Source: CAZSMC01 sp964607755
GTDB taxonomy: Bacteria; Zhuqueibacterota; Zhuqueibacteria; Residuimicrobiales; Krinioviventaceae
Reading direction: 5' to 3'
NCBI GenBank assembly: GCA_964607755.1
Contig: CAZSMC010000018.1
Span: 4,829 to 68,828 of the forward strand
Length of the DNA: 64,000 bases
Shown here: in pieces, positions 1-9,567 of the stretch
Layout of the letters: each line of letters begins with the position of its first letter
How positions within the stretch are numbered: the first letter of the stretch is position 1
Translations under genes and position numbers: made by a program
The notes under the pieces: model-generated
Seen by the model: only the letters and a program-made list of their open reading frames with translations
Database searches by the model: none
Told to the model about the DNA's origin: nothing

Positions 1-1448
1 TTTACGGCGATTACGATGTCGATGGAATCACTTCAGTATCTTTTCTTTATTTGCTGCTAAAGGAATTGGGTGCACATGTGACCTATTATATCCCGGACAG
101 ACAGGATGAAGGATACGGATTATCGGAACAGGGAATCGAGGAAGCAAAGCAAAAAAACGTCAGTTTGATTGTCACCGTCGATTGCGGCATTACCGGGCAC
201 GAAGAAATAAAGCAGGCGACCGAAGCGTCCATAGATGTTATTGTTACCGATCATCATGAACCAGGGATGACGCGGCCTGAGGCAGTAGCAATTGTGGATC
301 CAAAACAGCATGATTGTCCGTATCCTTTCAAGCAACTTGCCGGTGTAGGTGTTGCTTATAAACTGGCCCAGGGGTTGCTCAGGCGCCTGGGTATCGACGA
401 ATCGATCCTTGAAAATTACATCGAGCTTGTGGCTATTGGCACGTCTGCGGATATTGTGCCGCTGATTGAGGAAAACCGTATTTTCGTCAAAATCGGATTG
501 CAGCGCCTCAATGATAGTGAAAACACCGGCATAAAAGCGTTAATCAAGGCATCCGGATTGAACAGTCGTTCGATCGGAACCGGTCAGATAGTTTTCATTC
601 TTGCGCCCAGAATTAACGCTGTCGGACGTATGGGCGATGCGGAGCGCGCTGTACGGCTTTTAACCACCACGAATGAACGTGAAGCAAAAGAAATCGCCGA
701 GGTGCTGGAAAACGAAAACCGCCATCGCAAAAACGTGGATGAAGAGGCTTTCCACCAAGCGGTTTTGCAAGCTGACTCGGTTTACAATGATCACCAGCAT
801 TCACTTGTGCTGCATCAGGAAGGCTGGCATACCGGTGTTATTGGAATTGTGGCTTCCAGAGTGGTGGAAAAGTATTATCGCCCAACAATTTTAATCTCCA
901 TCGAGGATGGCATTGGAAAGGGATCGGCTCGCAGCATCAGCGGATTTGATCTGTATGAAGCTCTCAAACAATGCGATGATCTCTTTGTCGCCTTTGGTGG
1001 ACATAAATACGCTGCCGGCTTGACGATCGAGGCGAATAAAATCGATTCGTTCAAAAAAAGATTCGAAGAAATTGCAAGACATGAATTGACCGCTGATGAT
1101 CTCATCCCGACATTATCCATTGAAGCTGAAATCCGTTTGAGTGATATTGACGACACTTTTGTAAAGTGGTTAAAATTATTTGCCCCTTTTGGTCCGCAAA
1201 ATATGCGGCCAGTTTTTATTTCACGCGGCTTGCAGATTGTCGGCACACCTATGATTGTCGGAAAGAATCATCTGAAATTCAAAGTGCGGCAAGATGGCCG
1301 GGTGTTGGATGTGATCGCTTTCAATATGGGCGAACTACTTTATCGCTTGTCGCCAGGTGAGGCCAACCTGGATATGGCGTATGTCATCGATGAAAATGAA
1401 TATATGGGCCGACGCAGTATTCAATTACGCGCTAAAGATTTACGTTAA
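1..1448 (+). CDS. recJ: Single-stranded-DNA-specific exonuclease RecJ (5' end outside window)
   Basis: The frame is already open at base 3, so the N-terminus lies upstream. RecJ degrades single-stranded DNA 5' to 3' in recombination and mismatch repair, in the cytoplasm. The first codons give the DHH-family motif DYDVDG (bases 9-26). A VDCGITG motif follows near base 180 and the family-defining DHH triad is at 249-257. The C-terminal DHHA1 part carries GGHKYAAG near 996-1019, followed by an OB-like tail to the stop at 1448. These motifs are direct observations, and the metal-binding residues all appear intact. ilvE follows 121 bases later with its own Shine-Dalgarno, so co-transcription is possible but not shown. 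Confidence 0.95.
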   Translation, partial: YGDYDVDGITSVSFLYLLLKELGAHVTYYIPDRQDEGYGLSEQGIEEAKQKNVSLIVTVDCGITGHEEIKQATEASIDVIVTDHHEPGMTRPEAVAIVDPKQHDCPYPFKQLAGVGVAYKLAQGLLRRLGIDESILENYIELVAIGTSADIVPLIEENRIFVKIGLQRLNDSENTGIKALIKASGLNSRSIGTGQIVFILAPRINAVGRMGDAERAVRLLTTTNEREAKEIAEVLENENRHRKNVDEEAFHQAVLQADSVYNDHQHSLVLHQEGWHTGVIGIVASRVVEKYYRPTILISIEDGIGKGSARSISGFDLYEALKQCDDLFVAFGGHKYAAGLTIEANKIDSFKKRFEEIARHELTADDLIPTLSIEAEIRLSDIDDTFVKWLKLFAPFGPQNMRPVFISRGLQIVGTPMIVGKNHLKFKVRQDGRVLDVIAFNMGELLYRLSPGEANLDMAYVIDENEYMGRRSIQLRAKDLR

Positions 1449-1569
1449 TTGCGAATTGCAGAATATCGTGAGCATAGCCTGTCTAGCTGAATGTGATAAA
1501 TTCGGAAAGTTTGAGCGGAAAAAGAATGTTCTTTCAATAAGATACCGTCCCTAAAAAGGAGAAGCCATC

Positions 1570-2496
1570 ATGGACCCACGAGATGAACAGGGCAAGATCT
1601 GGATGAATGGTAAATTTATCGATTGGCCCGACGCCAAAGTGCACGTGATGTCTCATGTGTTGCATTACGGCACCAGCGTTTTTGAAGGCATGCGCTGTTA
1701 CAAAACGCCCAAAGGACCGAGCATCTTTCGCCTGCGTGATCATATTCAACGCTTGTTCGATTCGGCAACTATTTATAATATCCCTATCCCCTACACAAAA
1801 AATGATATCATTGATGCGTGCAAAAAGACGATCAAAACAAACGGTCTGGAAAGCGCCTACGTGCGTCCCATTGTTTATCGCGGATATCACAGTCTTGGCG
1901 TGGATCCAACACAGTGCCCGGTAGAGGTCGCGATTGGGACTTTGAATTGGGGCAAATATCTGGGCGACGAAGGTATGACCAAAGGTGTTGATGTACGCGT
2001 TTCAAGCTGGCATCGCATGGCGCCAAATACCATGCCGACCCTTGCCAAGGTAGGCGCAAATTACATGTCATCGCAATTGATTCGCATGGAAGCCAATGCA
2101 GATGGCTATACCGAAGGTATTGGTCTGGACACTTTTGGTTTTGTCAGTGAAGGTTCCGGTGAAAATATATTTGTGATCCGCGATGGCACGCTTTATACGC
2201 CCACCCTGGATTCGAGTATTCTGCCCGGCTTGACCCGCGATTGCGTGATCAAAATCGCAGCCGAATTTGATATTCCGGTGGTGCAGATGAAAATACAGCG
2301 AGAGATGCTCTACATTGCCAATGAAGTCTTTTTTACTGGCACAGCCGCGGAAGTGACACCAATCCGCAGCATTGATAAAAGGGCAATAGGCAAAGGAGAA
2401 CGCGGTCCGCTCACCGAAAAAATTCAAACGCGCTTTTTTGATTATATCACCGGAGAGCGTGAAGATAAATACGGATGGCATGATTATATAAAGTAA
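1570..2496 (+). CDS. ilvE: Branched-chain amino acid aminotransferase (class IV PLP)
   Basis: IlvE performs the last transamination of Val, Leu and Ile synthesis, or the first step of their breakdown, using PLP and glutamate. The 308-residue length is typical. An N-terminal HYGTSVFEGMR motif and the PLP lysine at about residue 160 (in TLAKVGANY) are visible. The class IV signature around EGSGENIFV and the late TGTAAEVTPI are present too. The start is supported by an AAAAGGAG sequence a few bases upstream. nusB begins 4 bases after the stop with no clear Shine-Dalgarno, suggesting translational coupling. Motifs alone do not exclude D-amino-acid transaminase, but the sequence fits the IlvE branch best. 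Confidence 0.93.
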   Translation: MDPRDEQGKIWMNGKFIDWPDAKVHVMSHVLHYGTSVFEGMRCYKTPKGPSIFRLRDHIQRLFDSATIYNIPIPYTKNDIIDACKKTIKTNGLESAYVRPIVYRGYHSLGVDPTQCPVEVAIGTLNWGKYLGDEGMTKGVDVRVSSWHRMAPNTMPTLAKVGANYMSSQLIRMEANADGYTEGIGLDTFGFVSEGSGENIFVIRDGTLYTPTLDSSILPGLTRDCVIKIAAEFDIPVVQMKIQREMLYIANEVFFTGTAAEVTPIRSIDKRAIGKGERGPLTEKIQTRFFDYITGEREDKYGWHDYIK

Positions 2497-2500
2497 TTCC

Positions 2501-3037
2501 ATGGACGAGAAGTATCAGGACAGCTTGTTACATTTTTCAGCTCCTGCTTCGCGGCGACAGGCACGAGAAATTGCGCTGTGTGCTCTTTATGCTCTGGAGG
2601 TTTCCGACAATTCACTTGAATATGTCTTGAATGAATTGAATACCGATAGCCAAGCAGACGATGATATTGTTCATTTCACCAGAGACCTTATTGTGCGGAC
2701 TTTTGAGCACCGGGACGAAGCCGATAAATACATACGCAAACGCTCGACAAACTGGAAGTTCGAGCGAATCGCCATCATTGACCGGATCGTCATGCGCATG
2801 GCGATTAGCGAATTTTTGAATTTTCATGATATTCCGCCCAAAGTCTCAATTGACGAAGCAATTGAATTATCCAAACAATACAGCACGGAAAAAAGCAGCA
2901 GTTATATTAACGGTGTTCTCGACGGTGTTTATGAAGACCTGAAAGCTGACAATAAAATAATAAAAAGCGGGCGCGGCCGCCGGGACACACCCAGAAGAAA
3001 AAGGCATCAGAGCCCATCCGCTAATAAAAAGAGTTGA
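2501..3037 (+). CDS. nusB: Transcription antitermination factor NusB
   Basis: NusB is an all-helical RNA-binding protein that works with NusE/S10 on boxA in rRNA antitermination. The N-terminal SRRQAREIALCALYALE and the C-terminal PPKVSIDEAIELSKQY and SSSYINGVLD segments are the recognisable family blocks. At 178 residues it is longer than most NusB, mainly because of a basic Lys/Arg-rich tail (last ~25 residues) and an N-terminal extension of about 15 residues. It starts 4 bases after ilvE. The next gene, secA, is 255 bases away. Confidence 0.9.
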   Translation: MDEKYQDSLLHFSAPASRRQAREIALCALYALEVSDNSLEYVLNELNTDSQADDDIVHFTRDLIVRTFEHRDEADKYIRKRSTNWKFERIAIIDRIVMRMAISEFLNFHDIPPKVSIDEAIELSKQYSTEKSSSYINGVLDGVYEDLKADNKIIKSGRGRRDTPRRKRHQSPSANKKS

Positions 3038-3292
3038 TGCTGGTAAAAACATTGTGGTTATAAAACCGGCAAATGACAATTCACTTAAAAAAATTCAAAT
3101 ATATATTGAATAGTCTAAACGGGGGCAGTAAAATGGTAAAGAATTCGACACGACATGCTCACGGAACATTAAAATTATTCTTACGTTAATTTAATGTAAT
3201 TATACTTTTTACGCCAAAATCATTATATCCCATTACATATATTTAATAAGAAACATTATAGTGATAAAAGACATGTTTAGAGGCTTTATTTT
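3038..3292 (+). other. AT-rich leader region upstream of secA with a possible 18-codon leader ORF
   Basis: This stretch is clearly more AT-rich than its neighbours. A TATACT hexamer at 3201-3206 could be a -10 box, but no good -35 is seen 17 bases upstream. A short frame at 3133-3189 encodes 18 residues (MVKNSTRHAHGTLKLFLR) behind a GGGGG at 3121-3125. secA itself has only a weak AGAGG-like site before its ATG at 3293. Whether the short frame is translated is unknown. It is noted because secA is regulated by a leader peptide (SecM) in gammaproteobacteria; no SecM-like arrest motif is recognisable here. Confidence 0.3.
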
Positions 3293-6200
3293 ATGAACAA
3301 GAAATTAGAACAGTTTTTAACAAAAATAATGGGCGGATCAAGCACTGAACGCGAGTTGAAACGCATCCGTCCCATGGTTGATCAGATAAACGAGTTCGCT
3401 GAAGAATATAAACAACTCTCGGACGATGAGCTAAAGGCTAAAACAAATGAGTTCCGCTATCGTCTGCGTACAGGAGAAACTCTGGACGATATTCTGCCGG
3501 AAGCTTATGCCGTGGTCAAAGACACTTGCCGCCGGTTGCTTGGAAAAAAATGGATGGTCCGGGGCCAGGAAACCGAATGGAATATGGTGCCGTACGATGT
3601 GCAGCTTTTGGGTGCCATCATTCTGCACGAAGGCAAAATCGCCGAAATGGCTACCGGTGAAGGCAAAACCCTTGTCGCGACTATGCCGCTTTACCTTAAC
3701 GCTCTGGAAGGAAAAGGCGCCCACCTCGTTACAGTCAATGATTACCTCGCTCAACGTGACTGTGAATGGATGGGGGAAATTTACAAGTATTTGGGATTGA
3801 GTGTGGCGGCCATTTACGGCGAGCAAGACCCTGAAGATCGAAAAAAGGCCTATCAGGCAGATATTACCTACGGCACGAATAATGAATTCGGCTTTGATTA
3901 TTTGCGCGATAACATGACCAGCGACGTCTGGTCGGTAGTGCAGCGCCCCCTCCACTATGCCATTATCGACGAAGTTGACAGCGTACTTATCGACGAAGCG
4001 CGTACACCACTGATCATTTCCGGTTCTGTTGGTGCACCGCGGAATGTTTATAACGAGCTCAAGCCCACAGTAGAAAGCCTGTACCGGAAACAAAAAGAGC
4101 TTGTAGACCGGCTCCTTCAGGAAGGCAAGTCGTTGCTCGACAAGGACGAGGAAAAAGCAGGATTGCTTATCCTTCGCGCCCAACGAGGGGATCCCAAAAA
4201 TGAGAAATTAATGGAATTGCTTACCTCGGAATTTTGGGTAAAAAAATTGATCGAACGTATTCAGGGACAGTTTGAAGTCAACAAGGAAATGAATACCGTT
4301 GATCAGGAACTGTACTATACGATCGATGAAAAAAGTCATGTGGTCGATATTACCGAAAAAGGACGTATTTTCCTGTCCGGAGGGCAGGCTCTAAATGTGG
4401 CTGATAAAATCAATCAGCTCGATGACCTGGATGATATGATTCATCATCTCAGCGAGCAGAAAGATCCATCCCAATATTTTACCCAGGATCCGATTACCGG
4501 TTATTGCAACGGTTTTACCCTGGAAGGCAAGTTGGCTCTGCTGAATATGAATGGTGAAATAACAGATAAAGAAATTGGTGCTCTGGACGAGCTGGATCAA
4601 AAATTGACAGCAATCTCCGAGGAAAGCCAACAATCATCCCAGGGCAAAAAAGCAGACAAAGGCGGCACGTGGCGAAAATATTACAATATCGCAAAAAAAA
4701 TGGACAGCGCTGTTAATGGTTTATCTCCAGAAGGAAAACAGTTGCTGGCAAAAGGGATTTCAGATGCGTTGCCCAAAATAGTCGAAGCGTTCGACCTCGT
4801 ACTCGCCAGGCTTCGGGAAATCGCGGATATTGACAGCGATGGCCGCCTGCCCCGTCAATTGATCGACGAACGCCGGAAATTGCAGCAGGCTTTTTTTCAC
4901 AACGACAAACAATCCGGTTGTCCTGTGGGTTTGACAGAGCAGGGACGTATTGCCCTGCTGGCAGCTATGCTGGGCGGCAATCCGCTGGCCGTGCCAATGA
5001 TCTTTCAGTTGGAAGACATGCTCAGCAGCTCCGATGGCATTGACGCTAAAAGTCAGGAGTATTTCGATTTTACTGACAATGGTTCTGCGATCTCTCACAT
5101 AGCTGAAAAGGGCCGTATCCTTCTTTTAGGCGGCAACCCGGATTTATATGTGCTGCCCGACCGCAGCATGGTTGAGGAACGCGACCAACAAATTCAGCAG
5201 TTGCTGGACAAGACCCTTAATCAGGTGTCGTACGATTACTCGACTCGCGTTCAAACGGCTGAACAGCTCCAGGAAGATCTGCAAGCCATTCATCAGGCCA
5301 TTGGATCGCAGCCCAAAGAAAAACGACCGACGTATTTGCGTCGATTCTATGATGTCGATTATCGCGACAGGGTGACCAACGAGCCGCTCATGCGCGTGAC
5401 AGATAAAGGCAAAGCATTTCTCGAAGATTTCAGTTCGCAAACAATATCCGTTGTTGAAAGGCTCAATGATAGTTTACATAAAAAGAATACCGGTGTTTTT
5501 AATATCCAAAATAACACCTTAACCGGGCTCGCAGACGATCAGCTTGACGAGCTTTTAGGCGATTCGTTTTATAAAATCAATCAGCAAATTGATTCGTGGA
5601 ATGCGTCGCATTCTGCTGATGCAGACACTTCTTCAGTGAACTTACGCGAGCACCTCGATGCTCATCTTGGCCAGGATACCGAATCTGCATCGAGTTTATC
5701 CCGGCAGTTTGAAGAAATTGAACGAATCGACCGGATTATCCGCAACGTGTTTTCAGCACTTGCCAGCAGCGACGTGACCAATGCTGAAAAACGCCGCATT
5801 TTGCATCGTTATTTCGAGGTTGACACAAACGACTTGGAAAACATTCAACCCACGCCGGATTTGGATATTCGGGGCTTGTCCGAAACCGGGATGCAGCGTC
5901 TTATTGGCCGGGCTGCTGACCGCAATGAAGTGTCGGACCGGTTGATTCAACTTTTGGAAAATCCGGATACAGATCTGGAAAGTGTCTTTGAGATGCAACC
6001 GGATGGCTATCCGTCAAACCTGAAAGAATCAGCTCGCAGCCATCTGGTCGATGGATTACCTTATTATGAATATTCCAGCGGGCTGAAAGAATTCCGCGAC
6101 GAAGTGCTGCAAATGAGCGCTAACAAAGTCAGTTCCGGCGCAGAGATGGAAAGCCTGGTTCCGAGAGAGCAGGTGCAGTTGAAAAAGAAAGGCATTGCCC

Positions 6201-9200
6201 TCAGCGACCGCGAATTGGGTCATTTGATTAGCAAAGCTCATGCGCCAAATACAGTGATTACACCTGAAGAAATTGAAGCATGGTTCCGGCTTCATTTTAA
6301 TGAACTGCCGCGCCGGTATCTGGAATCGAAACGGGATCAGTTATGGCAGGATTATACCAAAATCGAAGAGCGCGTACAAAACATTTCGCAATTGCTGCGC
6401 GCTTTTACATTATTCCAGCGCGATGTCGATTATGTAGTCAAAGCACCCGATGAAACCGAGATGCGCCGACATGGCGGACAGCGCGGTCACAAAGCGGTGA
6501 TGATCGTCGATCAGTTTACCGGCCGTCTTATGCCAGGACGGCGGTTCAGCGAAGGTCTGCACGAGGCTCTGGAAGCCAAGGAAGGCGTTCAGGTGCAGGC
6601 AGAAACGCAAACGCTGGCTACCATTACGCTGCAGAATTTCTTCCGGATTTACGACAAATTATCCGGCATGACGGGTACAGCAGAAACAGAGGCTCAGGAA
6701 TTTTTCAGCACGTATGAACTAGATGTCATTGTCATTCCCACCAATGAACCAGTCATTCGCGATGACCATGACGATGTTATCTATCGAACTAGAAAAGAAA
6801 AATACGAAGCGCTGATTAACGAGGCGATAGAGTTGCATAATGCTGGCCGGCCGGTATTGATTGGTACAATTTCGGTGGATGTGTCTCAACATCTAAGTGA
6901 CATGTTCACAGCACGGGGCGTACCGGTTGCTGATTGGTTAAAAAAAGGCGATGTCGAGAAACAACTGGAATCCGGAAAATTTCATACCGTGCTCAACGCA
7001 AAGTATCACAAAAACGAAGCAGAGATCGTCGCCAAAGCAGGTTTGCCCGGCGCGATTACCATTGCCACAAATATGGCAGGACGTGGAACGGACATCAAGC
7101 TGGCGCCCGGTGTGCGCGAAAAAGGCGGCCTGGCTATTTTAGGATCAGAAAAGCACGAGGCCCGGCGAATCGACCGGCAGCTTCGTGGCCGTGCCGGACG
7201 TCAGGGTGATCCAGGATCATCCAGGTTTTATCTTTCACTTGAAGATGATCTGATGAGACTCTTTGGTTCGGACCGGATTACCAATATTATGACCCGTGTC
7301 GGTTCGATGGAAGAGGGCGAACGCATCGAACACCCACTGATCACAAAGTCTATCGAACGTGCGCAGAAAAAGGTTGAAGAGCGCAACTTTGAAATCCGAA
7401 AACAACTTTTAGAATATGATGATGTTCTTAACGAACAACGCAAGATCATTTATAAGCGCCGTCAGAATTTGCTCGGCTTTGCTGAACCAGAAGACCTGGT
7501 CGAAGCAAAGATAAAGCGCTTTATGGGCGATGAGAATGACCGGGCTACCTGGCACTTGAACGAGATGGTAGAGAGTCTGAAAAACTTTTTCGGCGTTCAT
7601 CCGCCTTTTAACGTAGATGAGCTCGAAGCGCAGGATGCGAATGAAATCCGGAACCAGGTTAATGAATGGGTTGCTGCTCAAAGTGCGCAGGAACGCCATC
7701 GTGAACATCTGCGGGAACGGCACAGAATTTACGGATATTGCGATATCAATGAAATTATTCGCGAACTCGTTCATTTTAAAATACGGCTACACGGCGGCAC
7801 CTCTGGCGATACGGCAAAGTGGAATATCGAAGGCTTGCGATTCGAACTGGACCGTATCTTTGGTGCAGTGCCGGAATGGCTGCAGGAACCGCTCGAAAAC
7901 ATGTCAGCTCAAGAGGCTGAAAAACGCCTGGTTGAATGGGCGCAGAATTATTATGCTCAACTTTTTGAAACCTATCGTGATAAAATCGACCGGATTTTAT
8001 TCCGCAAACTCGATTTTAAAAAAATGCTGACGATTTTCGTTCAGGGATTGGCTGCCCAGTATCTGCCAGAAAGTGAGCCGGCAATTAACTGGAATATCAA
8101 TGACTTTTTTGACCAGCTCGAACGGGTATTTGAAACCCGGCCGGAAATCGGCATTAACGAAATACGGACGATTTCCTACAACCGATTGCTGGAAAAATTG
8201 ACCGATTGGGTAAACCAGCTCGATATTCCGCAACGTGAAGCAGACTATTACCGGCATCGCATCATCGGACATGTGTCTCCGCAAGGATTTGTCGATATGA
8301 TCGTACTCTCTGTTGTGCAGCACTTTAATGGCAGCTTGAACGTGAAAACCTTATCTCCGGATTTGAAAAAAGCATTAGCAGATGTATTTGATACTGAATT
8401 CGTAATCGAGCCGGAGGATAACGAACTGCAGCCGATAGGTCAACTTTTCCGGCAGGCCCGGCAGTCGTATGCATCGTTTATCGATGAGAATATGGACGTT
8501 TACGATGCTGTAACCCTGGCAAAAGCGGATAATGTGGAAGCCCTCGAAGCCGCTATTACAGCTAAAACAAATTCGGTTTTTGATCAGTATGCCGATACCT
8601 CCCAGAACCGGAAAAAACTTTACCGGGACTTTGGCAATATGTTTATGGAAAAACCAGAGTTGGCTCTTCCGCAAGCTCAGGATACCCAGGCTATTGCTGC
8701 GTTTAAAGAGGATTTAATTTCGTGGGGACATGGTTTTTATAAAACCTATTCGGATCACGTAGACCGGATGTATCAAGAACGCCTGTCTAACGAAATTGTG
8801 TTTGATACGGTTTTGAGCATGATCGATGATGCAGCTTATACCATGATCCGGGATATTTTAGGCCAGGGAGATGTTCTTGATCAAAACCAACTCCGCCGGT
8901 TGGAAGCTGAAAGCCGGTTGGTTTTCCGCCGGTCTCCGCGACTGGTCGACGATAGCGTTGAAGGCATGAATCCCAACGATGTCATGGACAAACTCAGTAG
9001 CTGGGCTCAGGACCTGTATCACAAGCGGGTTAATGAAATCGGTAAAAATCTGGTAACCCGTTATGAACGGATTCACATTTTGCAGAAAATTGACACTAAC
9101 TGGCGTCAGCATCTCAGCGGTATTGATGAATTGCGCGAGGGAATTGGCCTGCGTGGGTACGGTCAAAAAGATCCTCTGCTGGAATACAAGCGAGAAGCGT

Positions 9201-9529
9201 TTGACATGTTTCAGCGCACTGTCGATACAATTAATCGTGAAACAGTGGGTGCCCTGTTCAAATTTTTTGATGTTGGCGGAGAAGTGGAAGAGCAACAAAT
9301 GCGGCGCAGTGAACCGCAAAGCTTTACCACATCCCACTCCCGGGTGCAGCAGTTCAAAACGCTCGCTGCAAACAAAAAGCAGGGAAAAAAGACACCCGCA
9401 CCAGCCAACCGGCCTGGCCAGCCCGCTCGGCAAAAAACTGTGGTGAAAAGCAAAGAACCTGGCCGGAATGATCCCTGTCCATGCGGCAGTGGGAAAAAAT
9501 ATAAAAAATGCTGCGGCAGAAATGTTTAA
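3293..9529 (+). CDS. secA: Giant preprotein translocase ATPase SecA (2078 aa) with two repeat-expanded domains
   Basis: SecA is the cytoplasmic ATPase that drives unfolded preproteins through SecYEG. All core parts are present. They are Walker A ATGEGKT (about residues 120-126), DEVD (226-229), a DEARTPLIISG block, a VDYVVK strand (about 1045-1050), IVDQFTGRLMPGRR (about 1071-1084), NBD2 TNMAGRGTDI (about 1259-1268), the scaffold/IRA block NWRQHLSGIDELREGIGLRGYGQ (from about 1936), and a C-terminal SEC-C zinc motif CPCGSGKKYKKCC. Usual SecA proteins have about 830-1100 residues. The excess lies in the preprotein cross-linking domain (about 358-1010) and the helical wing domain (about 1410-1880). 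The first contains about nine degenerate aromatic...L-T/S-x-x-G units. The second holds six units of about 90 residues with W/hydrophobic...F-x3-P spacing. The frame is uninterrupted and codon use looks normal, so this is not an assembly fusion. Confidence 0.96.
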   Translation: MNKKLEQFLTKIMGGSSTERELKRIRPMVDQINEFAEEYKQLSDDELKAKTNEFRYRLRTGETLDDILPEAYAVVKDTCRRLLGKKWMVRGQETEWNMVPYDVQLLGAIILHEGKIAEMATGEGKTLVATMPLYLNALEGKGAHLVTVNDYLAQRDCEWMGEIYKYLGLSVAAIYGEQDPEDRKKAYQADITYGTNNEFGFDYLRDNMTSDVWSVVQRPLHYAIIDEVDSVLIDEARTPLIISGSVGAPRNVYNELKPTVESLYRKQKELVDRLLQEGKSLLDKDEEKAGLLILRAQRGDPKNEKLMELLTSEFWVKKLIERIQGQFEVNKEMNTVDQELYYTIDEKSHVVDITEKGRIFLSGGQALNVADKINQLDDLDDMIHHLSEQKDPSQYFTQDPITGYCNGFTLEGKLALLNMNGEITDKEIGALDELDQKLTAISEESQQSSQGKKADKGGTWRKYYNIAKKMDSAVNGLSPEGKQLLAKGISDALPKIVEAFDLVLARLREIADIDSDGRLPRQLIDERRKLQQAFFHNDKQSGCPVGLTEQGRIALLAAMLGGNPLAVPMIFQLEDMLSSSDGIDAKSQEYFDFTDNGSAISHIAEKGRILLLGGNPDLYVLPDRSMVEERDQQIQQLLDKTLNQVSYDYSTRVQTAEQLQEDLQAIHQAIGSQPKEKRPTYLRRFYDVDYRDRVTNEPLMRVTDKGKAFLEDFSSQTISVVERLNDSLHKKNTGVFNIQNNTLTGLADDQLDELLGDSFYKINQQIDSWNASHSADADTSSVNLREHLDAHLGQDTESASSLSRQFEEIERIDRIIRNVFSALASSDVTNAEKRRILHRYFEVDTNDLENIQPTPDLDIRGLSETGMQRLIGRAADRNEVSDRLIQLLENPDTDLESVFEMQPDGYPSNLKESARSHLVDGLPYYEYSSGLKEFRDEVLQMSANKVSSGAEMESLVPREQVQLKKKGIALSDRELGHLISKAHAPNTVITPEEIEAWFRLHFNELPRRYLESKRDQLWQDYTKIEERVQNISQLLRAFTLFQRDVDYVVKAPDETEMRRHGGQRGHKAVMIVDQFTGRLMPGRRFSEGLHEALEAKEGVQVQAETQTLATITLQNFFRIYDKLSGMTGTAETEAQEFFSTYELDVIVIPTNEPVIRDDHDDVIYRTRKEKYEALINEAIELHNAGRPVLIGTISVDVSQHLSDMFTARGVPVADWLKKGDVEKQLESGKFHTVLNAKYHKNEAEIVAKAGLPGAITIATNMAGRGTDIKLAPGVREKGGLAILGSEKHEARRIDRQLRGRAGRQGDPGSSRFYLSLEDDLMRLFGSDRITNIMTRVGSMEEGERIEHPLITKSIERAQKKVEERNFEIRKQLLEYDDVLNEQRKIIYKRRQNLLGFAEPEDLVEAKIKRFMGDENDRATWHLNEMVESLKNFFGVHPPFNVDELEAQDANEIRNQVNEWVAAQSAQERHREHLRERHRIYGYCDINEIIRELVHFKIRLHGGTSGDTAKWNIEGLRFELDRIFGAVPEWLQEPLENMSAQEAEKRLVEWAQNYYAQLFETYRDKIDRILFRKLDFKKMLTIFVQGLAAQYLPESEPAINWNINDFFDQLERVFETRPEIGINEIRTISYNRLLEKLTDWVNQLDIPQREADYYRHRIIGHVSPQGFVDMIVLSVVQHFNGSLNVKTLSPDLKKALADVFDTEFVIEPEDNELQPIGQLFRQARQSYASFIDENMDVYDAVTLAKADNVEALEAAITAKTNSVFDQYADTSQNRKKLYRDFGNMFMEKPELALPQAQDTQAIAAFKEDLISWGHGFYKTYSDHVDRMYQERLSNEIVFDTVLSMIDDAAYTMIRDILGQGDVLDQNQLRRLEAESRLVFRRSPRLVDDSVEGMNPNDVMDKLSSWAQDLYHKRVNEIGKNLVTRYERIHILQKIDTNWRQHLSGIDELREGIGLRGYGQKDPLLEYKREAFDMFQRTVDTINRETVGALFKFFDVGGEVEEQQMRRSEPQSFTTSHSRVQQFKTLAANKKQGKKTPAPANRPGQPARQKTVVKSKEPGRNDPCPCGSGKKYKKCCGRNV

Positions 9530-9567
9530 CAAAATACATGTGTTGCATTTCTTTAACAAATGTTTAC

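Noticed and set aside
875..1246. 123-codon open frame on the minus strand inside recJ
   Set aside because: Lies entirely antisense to a well-supported gene, with no motif or Shine-Dalgarno.
3431..4183. 250-codon antisense open frame within secA
   Set aside because: Complement of conserved SecA motifs; a by-product of codon composition.
3293..9529. Giant SecA as a chimera from misassembly
   Set aside because: One continuous frame, repeats too diverged at the DNA level to arise from assembly errors, and each insert sits at an internal position of a native domain.
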